From assembly GCA_964636575.1 (NCBI GenBank), contig CAZWSE010000032.1, forward strand, positions 1-34,386: a stretch of 34,386 nt of DNA. Reading direction: 5' to 3'. The DNA is from CAZWSE01 sp964636575 (lineage in GTDB: Bacteria; Pseudomonadota; Alphaproteobacteria; Rhodobacterales; Rhodobacteraceae). The notes beneath the pieces were generated by a model. The model ran no database searches, was not told where the DNA came from, and was given only the letters and a program-made list of their open reading frames with translations. The position numbers and the translations under genes are program-made. Position 1 is the stretch's first letter. Each line of letters starts with the position of its first letter. Below are positions 17,382 through 24,929 of this stretch, one piece after another.

Positions 17382-18322
17382 GCGCTCCTCAGGCGGGGAT
17401 TGAGCAGAAAATAAGCCATATCAGCAATCAAGTTCATAAAGATGAACCCGACAGCCGTGACCAACACGATACCTTGGACCACTGCATAGTCACGGTTGAA
17501 CACCGCATCCACCACCAGTTTGCCAAAGCCGGGGATGGTGAAAATCTGTTCGGTCAGGACCGCACCCGCGATCAGTTCGCCGAACAGCAGTGCGGTAAGC
17601 GTGACAATTGGGGTCAGCGCGTTTCGAAAGGCGTGTTTCAGCACAACTTTGCGCTCGGACAGCCCTTTGGCGCGGGCGGTGCGCACATAATCAGAGGTCA
17701 GCACGCCCAGCATGGCAGAGCGCGTGTGCCGCATAAGTGTCGCGGCCAGCGCGGTGCCCAGCACAAAAGCAGGCATCAGCATGGTACGGATGGATTGCCA
17801 CAGGTCTTCGCCCGGTGGAACATAGCCCGAGGCAGGCAGCAGCTGCCATTTGACCGACACCAGCAGGATCAGCATGATCCCCAGCCAAAAATTGGGAATA
17901 GAAAGGCCAGACAGGGCTACGATATTGGCGATGTAATCGGTCAGTGTGCCTTTACGGTAGGCCGACAGGATGCCCGCAGGAATGCCTATCAGAACGGCAA
18001 AGATCAGTGACATAACAGCAAGCTGGATCGTAACAGGCAGCTTTTGCGCAATCAGTTCTGTCACCGGCTGGTTGGTACGCAGGGATATGCCCAGATCGCC
18101 CTGCAACGCGTTACCGAGCCATGTGAAATACTGGACGATGATGGGGTCATTCAGGCGGTATTTCTCGCGCAACAACTCTAACACTTCGGGGTCGCTTTCC
18201 TCGCCTGCCAATACCAGCAAGGGATCGCCGGGCAGCAGATGTTGTAGGCTGAACACAAAGACCGAGATCAACATGATCGTCGGAATTGCGATGACCAGTC
18301 TGCGCAGAAAAAACGAGAGCAT
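17378..18322 (-). CDS. peptide-type ABC transporter permease (DppB/OppB family)
   Basis: A 314-residue inner-membrane permease with six predicted helices. The N-terminal MLSFFLRRLVIAIPTIMLISVFVFSLQHLLPGDP is typical of DppB/OppB, as is the EAA-like loop DYVRTARAKGLSERKVVLKHAFRNALTPIVT. AAGGGG sits 6 bases before the ATG. The gene is 63 bases downstream of the binding-protein gene, with a hairpin in that gap, and overlaps the next permease by four bases. Confidence 0.93.
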   Translation of the reverse strand: MLSFFLRRLVIAIPTIMLISVFVFSLQHLLPGDPLLVLAGEESDPEVLELLREKYRLNDPIIVQYFTWLGNALQGDLGISLRTNQPVTELIAQKLPVTIQLAVMSLIFAVLIGIPAGILSAYRKGTLTDYIANIVALSGLSIPNFWLGIMLILLVSVKWQLLPASGYVPPGEDLWQSIRTMLMPAFVLGTALAATLMRHTRSAMLGVLTSDYVRTARAKGLSERKVVLKHAFRNALTPIVTLTALLFGELIAGAVLTEQIFTIPGFGKLVVDAVFNRDYAVVQGIVLVTAVGFIFMNLIADMAYFLLNPRLRSA

Positions 18323-18347
18323 GAGAACCCCTTAGTTAGGAAATCCC

Positions 18348-18372
18348 GCCCCCGAAATATCCATCGGGGGGC
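18348..18372 (-). promoter_or_regulatory. intra-operon hairpin between binding protein and permease genes
   Basis: GCCCCCGA (18348-18355) and TCGGGGGGC (18364-18372) can form an 8-9 bp GC stem with an 8-base loop. On the minus-strand transcript this lies right after the binding-protein stop codon and before the permease. No long U-run follows. Such hairpins usually protect the 3' end of the binding-protein message or partly attenuate read-through, giving more binding protein than permease. Confidence 0.6.
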
Positions 18373-18385
18373 AGGGGGTTAAGGC

Positions 18386-19891
18386 TTATTCTTTGATGGA
18401 AACCCCTTCGAGACGGATCATGCCATCAGGGTAGGGCGTGAACCCTTCGATGTCGGCATTCAGCGCCGTGATCCATGTGTTGTGGTACAGATAAACCAAA
18501 GGCGCGTCCTCATTCAGGATCACGCGAGCGGCGTCATATTGGGCCTTGCGACCTGCTGTGTCTGCCTCGGTGCGGGCGGCGTTCAAAGCGGTGTCCACGT
18601 CAGGATTGGTGTAGGCACTGTTGTTGAGACCGCCATCTGTTGTCACGAACTGGTGGATGTTGCCATCGGGATCAACGCGGCCAGACCAGCCAATCTGGCT
18701 TGCCTGATAGTCACCTGCGCGTTGGTCGGCCAGCAGAGTTGCGAACTCTTTTGACAAGATCTCGATGCGGATGCCTGCATCGGCTGCCATAGCCTGAACC
18801 ACCTGCATCAGTTGCAGCGGAATGGTCGTGTTGGGCACTTGCACCATCAGATCGATCCCGTCGGCAAAGCCAGCCTCGGCCAACAACGCTTTGGCCTTTT
18901 CGACATCACGCGCCGGCACTGGAATATCGTCGTTGTACCAAGGCGAGGTGGGCGGGAACGGCTGGTTGCCCGCGGCATAGGTGCCCTCAAACACCACCTG
19001 ATTGATCGCTTCGCGGTCCATGGCATAGCTGAACGCCTGACGCAGACGTTTGTCTTTGGCGAACGGGTTGTCGGCGCCTGAACCATTGGCCAGGTTGAAA
19101 GTAATACCCTGATAACCAAGCGACACGGCGGTGACGACGTTGATACCCTCGTCCGCATTGGCTTGGGTCAGATCGGACGGTGCCAAGCGTTCAAGCATGT
19201 GGATGTCGCCCGATTGCAGGTTCGCCAAACGTACGGTTGTGTCGGGGATTGGCAGGAACGTCACGCTGTCGAAGTTGATCGCATCCGCGTTCCAATAATC
19301 GGCAAACCGCGTGAGCACGATCTTGTCTTGGGCCACGCGTTCGCTAAAGCTGAACGGACCAGAGCAAACAGGCGCCAGTCCAAAATCAGCACCGGCAGCC
19401 GCAGCAGCCGTGGGGGACATCATCATGCCCGCACGGTCAGCAAGCTGTGCAAGGATCGTGGCATCAGGTGCTTTAAGGTTCATCGTTACAGTATATTCGC
19501 CCGTTACGTCCACAGATGTGACCGAGGCCAGCTCGGATTTACGGCGGCTTTCGTCCAGCGTTTGCGAGCGTGTGATGTTGTCGGCCACGGCTTGCGCGTT
19601 GAACGCGGTGCCATCGTGGAACACGACACCTTCGCGCAGAGTCATCGCCACGGACATGCCGTCATCCGCCACGGTCCATGCTGTCGCCAGCTGTGGGATG
19701 ATCTCAAGGTCGGTCGTGATATCGACCAGCTTGTCACACATAGAGGCATAGACGATGCGCCCTACAAAGGTGCGCGACTGGTCAGGGTCCAGCACATCGG
19801 CATCGGATTGCAGACCGATTTTCAGGTCTTGAGCCACGGCACCTGTGGCCATGATCGCCAATGCGGCGGTAGTGAGCGTTAGTTTTTTCAT
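18386..19891 (-). CDS. periplasmic substrate-binding protein, family 5 (peptide/DppA-like)
   Basis: A 501-residue ABC solute-binding protein. It has a clear Sec signal peptide, MKKLTLTTAALAIMATGAVA, with cleavage before QDLKIG. The mature protein has family-5 features: QSDADVLDPDQSRTFVGR, then IIPQLATAWTVADDGMSVAMTLREGVVFHDG, then RQAFSYAMDREAIN. It would capture peptides or related compounds in the periplasm for the DppB/DppC-type channel. GAGGAC lies 7 bases before the ATG, and the start overlaps the upstream ATPase gene (ATGA). It is encoded after the two ATPases rather than first, an unusual order for this family. With the GGT and DUF1028 partners, a gamma-glutamyl peptide such as glutathione is a reasonable substrate guess. 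Confidence 0.93.
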   Translation of the reverse strand: MKKLTLTTAALAIMATGAVAQDLKIGLQSDADVLDPDQSRTFVGRIVYASMCDKLVDITTDLEIIPQLATAWTVADDGMSVAMTLREGVVFHDGTAFNAQAVADNITRSQTLDESRRKSELASVTSVDVTGEYTVTMNLKAPDATILAQLADRAGMMMSPTAAAAAGADFGLAPVCSGPFSFSERVAQDKIVLTRFADYWNADAINFDSVTFLPIPDTTVRLANLQSGDIHMLERLAPSDLTQANADEGINVVTAVSLGYQGITFNLANGSGADNPFAKDKRLRQAFSYAMDREAINQVVFEGTYAAGNQPFPPTSPWYNDDIPVPARDVEKAKALLAEAGFADGIDLMVQVPNTTIPLQLMQVVQAMAADAGIRIEILSKEFATLLADQRAGDYQASQIGWSGRVDPDGNIHQFVTTDGGLNNSAYTNPDVDTALNAARTEADTAGRKAQYDAARVILNEDAPLVYLYHNTWITALNADIEGFTPYPDGMIRLEGVSIKE

Positions 19892-20997
19892 GATACGTCC
19901 TCTTTGGTTTTGGTTATTTGGGTAATGGGTGTAAGTGCCGCGCCTTGGGTCGCGCGTCGGTACAGATCAAGGCGGGCCTTGGTGGCCGGACTTTGGTGGC
20001 GGGTCGCGGTCGTGCGCGGGGCCGCGTCAATCGTGGTCCAATGGTGGCAGGCAACACCGTGATCGTTTTTGATATCCTGCAGCGCAGGGGTTTCGGTTTT
20101 GCAAAGCGCGGTCGCGTGGGGACAACGGGTATGAAACGCACAACCCGGCGGCGGGTTTGACGCGCTTGGCATCTCGCCGGTTAACTTGGGGCGGTCGGTG
20201 CGGGTTTGTTCGTCAATGTCGGGGATCGCATCAAGCAGGGCCTGTGTGTAGGGGTGGCGGGGCGCCACAAACAGCGCATCGGTCTGGCCCGTTTCAACGA
20301 TTTTGCCCAGATACATCACGGCCACACGGTCGGACATATGGCGGATAACAGCCAGATCGTGGGCGATAATCACAAGCGTCAACCCAAGATCCGTGCCCAA
20401 ATCACCCAGCAGGTTCACCACCTGCGCCTGCACCGACACATCCAGCGCTGAAACAGGTTCGTCCCCCACGATCAGCCGCGGACCAGAGGCCAGCGCGCGG
20501 GCAATCCCGATGCGCTGGCGTTGACCGCCCGAGAATTCATGGGGGTAGCGGTCCGCATGCTCAGGGCGCAGGCCGACCTTTTGCAGCAGCTCTGCCACTT
20601 TGGCACGGCGGTGCGGTGCGGACAGCTCGGGCGCGTGAACTTCAAGGGGTTCACCAACCAGCTTGCCAACGGACATGCGCGGGTTCAACGACGAGAACGG
20701 GTCTTGGAAAATGAATTGTGCATCGCGGCGAAAGGCAGACAGTTCTGTGCCTTTGGCGGCGGTGACATCGCTGCCGTCAAAGGTGACACTGCCCTCGGTT
20801 GCGTCTAGCAGGCGCATGAGGAGCCGTGCCAGCGTTGATTTTCCGCAACCGGACTCGCCAACGATGGCAAAGGTTTCGCCCGCATTGATCGACAAGGACA
20901 CCCCGTCGACGGCCCGCACAACACCCTTTTTGTTGAACCAACCTGATCCAGTCGGGAAATGTTTTTTCAGGTTCTTCGCCTCAAGGAACGTTGTCAT
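19888..20997 (-). CDS. peptide-type ABC transporter ATPase (DppF/OppF family)
   Basis: A 369-residue cytoplasmic ATPase. Walker A is GESGCGKST near residue 48, the Q-loop region is FQDPFSSLNPRMSVG, the signature is FSGGQRQRIGIARAL and Walker B is LIVGDEPVSALD. The C-terminal oligopeptide-transporter extension contains the usual cysteines (PGCAFHTRCPHATALC), which in relatives can bind an iron-sulfur cluster. There is a longer than usual ~50-residue tail rich in Thr/Ala/Arg. It overlaps the upstream ATPase gene and the downstream binding-protein gene by four bases each. It pairs with the DppD-type ATPase to form the motor heterodimer. Confidence 0.93.
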   Translation of the reverse strand: MTTFLEAKNLKKHFPTGSGWFNKKGVVRAVDGVSLSINAGETFAIVGESGCGKSTLARLLMRLLDATEGSVTFDGSDVTAAKGTELSAFRRDAQFIFQDPFSSLNPRMSVGKLVGEPLEVHAPELSAPHRRAKVAELLQKVGLRPEHADRYPHEFSGGQRQRIGIARALASGPRLIVGDEPVSALDVSVQAQVVNLLGDLGTDLGLTLVIIAHDLAVIRHMSDRVAVMYLGKIVETGQTDALFVAPRHPYTQALLDAIPDIDEQTRTDRPKLTGEMPSASNPPPGCAFHTRCPHATALCKTETPALQDIKNDHGVACHHWTTIDAAPRTTATRHQSPATKARLDLYRRATQGAALTPITQITKTKEDVS

Positions 20998-21986
20998 TGC
21001 GCCACCTCAAAGGCTTGTTCTAGGGGGGCGTAGTGACAGGTAGCCGTGTGATTGTGACCTACAGAGGTCAATGCCGGCTGGCTTTTGCACAGGTCGGTGG
21101 CGAAAATGCAGCGGCTGCGGAACCGGCATCCCTTGGGCATGTTGGCCATGCTTGGCACTGTGCCGGGGATCGTGGCCAGTCGCGTGCGGGGGCCGGACAA
21201 GCGTGGCACGGATGCCATCAGGCCAATCGTATAGGGGTGTTGGGGGTTTTCGAACACCTCGGTCATCGGTCCGTATTCGACGATCCGCCCGCCATACATC
21301 ACGGCGACGCTGTCTGCGACTTCGGCCACAACGCCCAGATCGTGGGTGATCATGATCGTGCCCATCCCTGTGTCGCGCTGCAAGTCGCGGATAAGGTCCA
21401 GAATTTGCGCTTGGATGGTGACGTCCAGCGCTGTTGTCGGCTCGTCCGCGATCAAAAGGCGTGGGTCGTTGGCCAAAGCCATTGCAATCATCACGCGCTG
21501 ACGCTGACCTCCAGAGAATTGGTGCGGATACTGGTCAATCCGCTGTTCAGGCGAAGGAAGCCCAACCCGATCAAGCATTTCCAAAGCGCGGGCACGGGCT
21601 TGGGCTTTGGTGCAGCCTGTGTGGCTTTGTACAGATTCCGCAATCTGATCTCCAATGCGGAAGGCGGGGTTTAGGGATGTCATGGGCTCTTGAAAAATCA
21701 TGGCCATCGGCCCGCCACGGATCTGGGCAGGGATGTTTTCACGCGTCAGATCAAATTCCTTGCCCTCAAAAGTCATCGTCCCTGTGGGAACTGTCGCTGC
21801 ACCTTTGGGCAAAAGGCCCATCAAGGACATGGCCGTTACGCTTTTCCCACAACCCGATTCGCCGACCACACACAGAATTTCACCGTCGGTAACTTTCAGG
21901 CTGACATCTTCAATGGCGCAGACAGAGTGCCCTCTGAACCGAAGGCTCAGGTTTTTGACTTCTAAAAGAGGCTTTGTGTCTGACAA
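20994..21986 (-). CDS. peptide-type ABC transporter ATPase (DppD/OppD family)
   Basis: First gene of the peptide/GGT operon, a cytoplasmic ATPase of about 330 residues. Walker A is GESGCGKS, the signature is FSGGQRQRVMIAMAL, Walker B is LLIADEPTTALDV, and the C-terminus has the CRFRSRCIFATDLC cysteine motif. No ATG fits the N-terminus. TTG at 21986 gives MSDTKPLLEVKNLSLRF, with CGGGA just upstream. An alternative TTG at 22010 adds eight residues but would put the start inside the inverted repeat proposed as operator, so I prefer 21986. Transcription probably starts in or upstream of that repeat. Confidence 0.88.
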   Translation of the reverse strand: MSDTKPLLEVKNLSLRFRGHSVCAIEDVSLKVTDGEILCVVGESGCGKSVTAMSLMGLLPKGAATVPTGTMTFEGKEFDLTRENIPAQIRGGPMAMIFQEPMTSLNPAFRIGDQIAESVQSHTGCTKAQARARALEMLDRVGLPSPEQRIDQYPHQFSGGQRQRVMIAMALANDPRLLIADEPTTALDVTIQAQILDLIRDLQRDTGMGTIMITHDLGVVAEVADSVAVMYGGRIVEYGPMTEVFENPQHPYTIGLMASVPRLSGPRTRLATIPGTVPSMANMPKGCRFRSRCIFATDLCKSQPALTSVGHNHTATCHYAPLEQAFEVAQ

Positions 21987-21994
21987 GGTTTTTC

Positions 21995-22033
21995 CCGAAT
22001 AGTGAACCAATCTATAAATGGTTCACTATTCGG
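21995..22033 (-). promoter_or_regulatory. perfect inverted repeat, candidate GntR operator/promoter of the peptide operon
   Basis: CCGAATAGTGAACCA (21995-22009) and TGGTTCACTATTCGG (22019-22033) are perfectly complementary 15-base arms around a 9-base AT-rich centre. Each arm contains TGGTTCACTA or its complement, which fits the FadR-type GntR half-site pattern TnGT-n2-ACnA, so the repeat could hold two regulator dimers. The centre includes a minus-strand TTTATA/TTATAG that could be a -10 box. A TTGACT occurs upstream at 22046-22041, but the spacing is long, so the promoter elements are unsure. It lies 9 bases before the chosen start of the first operon gene, while the GntR gene closes the same operon. 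Confidence 0.65.
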
Positions 22034-22180
22034 CTAATTTAGTCAACTCAGTAACTCAAGGCTGGCATATCTTCTTGAGGGTGCAGAGATCACTCTTAGG
22101 AAACCCACACCTCATATGATACTCGCGGATGGCTAAGATGCAGAAGTTTTAGATGGCCTAAGATTATATAAGATAGACTC

Positions 22181-22212
22181 TGCATCGTTTGGCAATATCC
22201 GCTTTAGGGAAT
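22181..22212 (-). repeat. dispersed AAAGCGGA repeat, copy 2
   Basis: Read on the minus strand it gives TTCCCTAAAGCGGATATTGC followed by CAAACGATGCA. It matches copy 4 (TTCCCGTAAGCGGACTTTGG...ACGATGCA) at most positions. It faces copy 3 about 70 bases away, so the two could pair as a large inverted repeat. Confidence 0.55.
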
Positions 22213-22282
22213 CCGCACTGCAGCAAACTGGCAATTGGACAAGGTTCAATATCGGACGTGTTCACTGGTACAGAAGTTTCGC

Positions 22283-22312
22283 TTCCCGAAAGCGGACTTT
22301 AGCTGCGATCTG
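22283..22312 (+). repeat. dispersed AAAGCGGA repeat, copy 3
   Basis: Reads TTCCCGAAAGCGGACTTTAG then CTGCGATC. Compared with copy 4 on the opposite strand, 24 of the first 27 positions agree. It lies between the formylglycine-generating enzyme gene and the peptide operon. Confidence 0.6.
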
Positions 22313-22364
22313 GCAATCTGGAAGTCTGGGCTCCAAGCCGCCTGATGCTGGTGCAGCGTCACTG

Positions 22365-22390
22365 ACAACAAAGGCGGCTTCGAAGCCGCC
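22365..22390 (-). terminator. rho-independent terminator of the FGE gene
   Basis: GGCGGCTTCGAAGCCGCC (22373-22390) is a perfect 18-base palindrome that folds into an 8-9 bp GC stem. On the minus strand it is followed by TTTGTTGTC, a short U-rich tract. It lies 110 bases after the stop of the minus-strand FGE gene and would separate it from the peptide operon. Confidence 0.6.
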
Positions 22391-22499
22391 GCTCGCATAG
22401 TGGGCTACGCAACTGAAGTTTCGCTGTTTTTGTGGATGTGCCGACATTCCCGCTTCAACAGCCGATGTTGAGGCACCGCGCCATTTTAAGTATGGTTTC

Positions 22500-23357
22500 T
22501 CAATCCCGATATGCCACTCGAAAGCCAACGTGCGAGGCGGCGTTATCGGGTTGTCGGCCCGTGCGGGCTGCGATGCGGTATCGCCAACAATAGCTGGCAT
22601 GGCATAAAAATGATCCGCCTTTGAGCAGACGCTCTTTGTCTTGCCGCGCTTGGATATTTCGCACTTTACCTGCCCCAGTGTTGGATCGGACTTTGAAGGG
22701 GTCGCGGCACCATTCCCAAACGTTGCCCGACATGTTCGTCAGTCCAGCCGCATTCGGCTCGAATACATCTACAGGACACGTGCCGTAATATCCGTCACGG
22801 ACGGTGTTCAATTTTGGAAATTGACCTTGCCAGATATTACACAAAGGCGCGTCATCTGTCGGGTCCGTGTCGCCCCACGGATAGCGTCGGGGATCGTCGC
22901 CACCGCGGGCCGCGTGTTCCCACTCCGCTTCATTCGGAAGGTAATCGCCCGCCCAATCGGCATAGGCCACAGCGTCGTGATACGAGACATGAATAACCGG
23001 GTGCGTTTCTAGATCCAGCAGATCAGAATTTGGACCCAATGGGTGATCCCATTTCGCGCCATCTATAGCCGCCCACCATGGAAGGTTCGGCGGGTGCTTG
23101 TGTTCAGCGGTTTCAAGCAATCCTTGGAATACAAAAGACCAGCCGATGCGATATGCTTCGCTGGTGTATCCGGTTTGCGCGACAAATCTAGAAAACTGGG
23201 CATTGGTGACGGCAGTCTTTGACATCCCGAAGGGTTTGAGAACGGTGGATCTCTTCGGACCTTCCCCGTCTTGTTTCAAAATCGGAGTTTCAGTCCCAAC
23301 GTGGGATTTCCCGCCCTTGAACCAAGCAATGTCAGAGTTCGATGCATTTCGTACCAT
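22500..23357 (-). CDS. formylglycine-generating enzyme (SUMF1/FGE-sulfatase domain)
   Basis: A 285-residue single-domain protein that would oxidise an active-site cysteine of a sulfatase-type enzyme to formylglycine. The copper-binding catalytic cysteines are both present in LKGGSFLCHASYCWRYRIAAR (Cys252 and Cys257), matching the CHxSYC motif of true FGEs, which many SUMF1-domain relatives lack. Other hallmarks are PVIHVSYHDAVAYADWAG, LPNEAEWEHAARGG, YPWGD, NMSGNVWEWCRDPF and the terminal SHVGFRVAY. There is no signal peptide, so it is cytoplasmic like other bacterial FGEs. AGGA precedes the ATG. It stands alone between its own terminator and a long gap, flanked by inverted copies of a dispersed repeat. 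No sulfatase, the usual partner, is in the window, so its target must be encoded elsewhere. Confidence 0.92.
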   Translation of the reverse strand: MVRNASNSDIAWFKGGKSHVGTETPILKQDGEGPKRSTVLKPFGMSKTAVTNAQFSRFVAQTGYTSEAYRIGWSFVFQGLLETAEHKHPPNLPWWAAIDGAKWDHPLGPNSDLLDLETHPVIHVSYHDAVAYADWAGDYLPNEAEWEHAARGGDDPRRYPWGDTDPTDDAPLCNIWQGQFPKLNTVRDGYYGTCPVDVFEPNAAGLTNMSGNVWEWCRDPFKVRSNTGAGKVRNIQARQDKERLLKGGSFLCHASYCWRYRIAARTGRQPDNAASHVGFRVAYRD

Positions 23358-23593
23358 TGAGCGATCCTAAATGAAGTAATGATCCGATTTGAATGATGGT
23401 GCCTAAAAGGCCAAAAGATTCACCCCGGCTGAAGCGTTTTCATCGAATAGGCCCTATCTTTTCATGGCTGACGTTTTGGGAAATCGTATAGCGATTGGTC
23501 AGCGTGGACTTAATTGATTGATCTTGCCAGCGTCTACTAGCTGGATCAACGAAATTTGCGGCGCCTTAGAACGAGCGGCATTGTGAGTGCCAC

Positions 23594-23616
23594 TGCATGG
23601 TGCATGGTGCATGGTG
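23594..23616 (+). repeat. short tandem repeat, TGCATGG x3
   Basis: Three perfect head-to-tail copies of TGCATGG (23594-23600, 23601-23607, 23608-23614) followed by TG. It lies in noncoding sequence and could vary in copy number between strains. Confidence 0.85.
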
Positions 23617-23834
23617 AAAGGCCAGTTTGGTTTCGGCCCAGATTGACATATCCATACGACCGCTTTCGTGTTTTTGGCTGCGTTGCAGCGAAGTGTTGGC
23701 AACATATGTAAAGCAATGCTGCGTCAGCGAGGTTGGAAAATCAAAGGTCGGCTTTGTCCGGCGACCTACTCATTCGCGAAATGAAAATGCTGCAAACGAT
23801 CTAACGGCAGCAAAAAGTCACTTTACCGAATTTT

Positions 23835-23864
23835 TGCATCGTAGCCAAAGTCCGCTTACGGGAA
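23835..23864 (-). repeat. dispersed AAAGCGGA repeat, copy 4
   Basis: Read on the minus strand it gives TTCCCGTAAGCGGACTTTGG then CTACGATGCA. It is the inverted partner of copy 3 (22283-22312), so the pair brackets about 1.5 kb containing the FGE gene. Confidence 0.6.
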
Positions 23865-23937
23865 ACTGACGATTCAGGTCTCGCAAGCAAGAACCTACTG
23901 CAAGCGTTGACCAGCTATTCGGTATGCCGTGATAGGG

Positions 23938-24912
23938 CTATGACAAAAGTGCTTGCGCCAGTTCTTCCTCGATGAGGAGGTCCGTGATCAAATCTGTACG
24001 GAGCGCAGACAAGGTAGCACCCTTAAGGCCTGGACCAGCGGCCAATGCGAATATGCGGCGTTGGGCTTGGTGTGTCGTGTCGCGCAGAGCATTGAGTGGG
24101 AGGCTGATGCTTCGTAAGTGGTCATCTTCAACGGGCGCGCCGTCCTTATCGAAATAGGTCCCAAGAAAACGGCTATGCGCCTGGGCCGCGACGGCGTGGG
24201 TTGCGTACTCGGGTGGTGTGACTTCGTCCAGATGATCCGCGGTTTGGATTTGGCCAACAACCACATTGGCCGCAGAGGCTTTGGTCAACAGATCTTGCAC
24301 CGATTTCAGCTGTTCAAAACTGTCCGCTTCCGCAGTACTGGCGGGCGCATAGGGTACGGGCAGCAGGCCAATTTCGGCCTTTGTGCGCATTTCCATTGTC
24401 GATAGCACCGGTGAGCTGACCGACTGAAAATCGCGCGAGATGCAGCCGTAGGTCGGCCAGACTTGCAGCGCTGGTTTGGAGATTTGCGGGATACTCCGCA
24501 CAGCTTCGGTCAGCGTGGTTCCGAACGGATCAATCGCGATCGACTTCGTTGAGGGCAGCAAGATATGCTGCGCCAGGACCTGCCCCGCAGCTTGACCAAC
24601 GGCGAGTGAGGCGAGGTCCTGATTGTCTTTTTTGTCCGACAGAAACGGAGAGATCGTACAGCTTTTGAGTTGGAATTGGGCGGCAACCTCTGCCTCAAGA
24701 TGCATGCATTCGGCAGGCCGGCCTTCGATAGAAATCCGAATGATGCCGTGCTGTTTGGCCAGTTGGATCAGCCGGTGCACGCGCGCCGAAGACACCCCAA
24801 GCCGGGATGCGATTTCGCTTTGGGTCAGATTGCCGACATAGGACATCCACGCCGCACGGGCGGCCAGGTTGATTTCCCAAGTATGATCTTTGCCAAGTGA
24901 TGCAACGCCCAT
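23938..24912 (-). CDS. SorC-family transcriptional regulator
   Basis: A 324-residue regulator. An N-terminal helix-turn-helix (LTQSEIASRLGVSSARVHRLIQLAKQHGIIRI, about residues 29-60) is typical of SorC proteins. It is followed by a large effector domain of the sugar-binding SorC type, with the markers GTTLTEAVRSI, VVGQIQ and a C-terminal ALRTDLITDLLIEEELAQALL. In characterised relatives the ligand is usually a sugar phosphate. It closes the BMP-type uptake operon, 17 bases after the alpha/beta hydrolase gene, and AGAGGA precedes its ATG. It probably controls that operon, perhaps through the AT-rich palindrome at 30347-30378. Confidence 0.87.
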   Translation of the reverse strand: MGVASLGKDHTWEINLAARAAWMSYVGNLTQSEIASRLGVSSARVHRLIQLAKQHGIIRISIEGRPAECMHLEAEVAAQFQLKSCTISPFLSDKKDNQDLASLAVGQAAGQVLAQHILLPSTKSIAIDPFGTTLTEAVRSIPQISKPALQVWPTYGCISRDFQSVSSPVLSTMEMRTKAEIGLLPVPYAPASTAEADSFEQLKSVQDLLTKASAANVVVGQIQTADHLDEVTPPEYATHAVAAQAHSRFLGTYFDKDGAPVEDDHLRSISLPLNALRDTTHQAQRRIFALAAGPGLKGATLSALRTDLITDLLIEEELAQALLS

Positions 24913-24929
24913 GGGGTCCTCTTACGATA

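Larger units (their letters stand above)
22034..22499. other. intergenic region between peptide operon and FGE gene
   Basis: About 470 bases with no supportable gene. It holds two inverted copies of the dispersed repeat (22181-22212 and 22283-22312), the likely FGE terminator at 22373-22390, and the upstream promoter region for the peptide operon near 22040. An open frame that runs across 22262-22600 on the minus strand overlaps the FGE gene and looks like chance. Confidence 0.6.
23358..23937. other. gene-free gap upstream of FGE with repeats
   Basis: About 580 bases with no gene I can support. It should hold the FGE promoter near its left end. It also holds a three-copy 7-base tandem repeat (23594-23614), a dispersed repeat copy (23835-23864), and a related AAAGGTCGGCTTTGTCCGGC sequence near 23742. 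The base composition and broken frames suggest decayed sequence. Confidence 0.6.

Noticed and set aside
20072..20079. Third ATATCCTG match inside an ATPase gene
   Set aside because: An eight-base match is expected about once by chance in this window on both strands.
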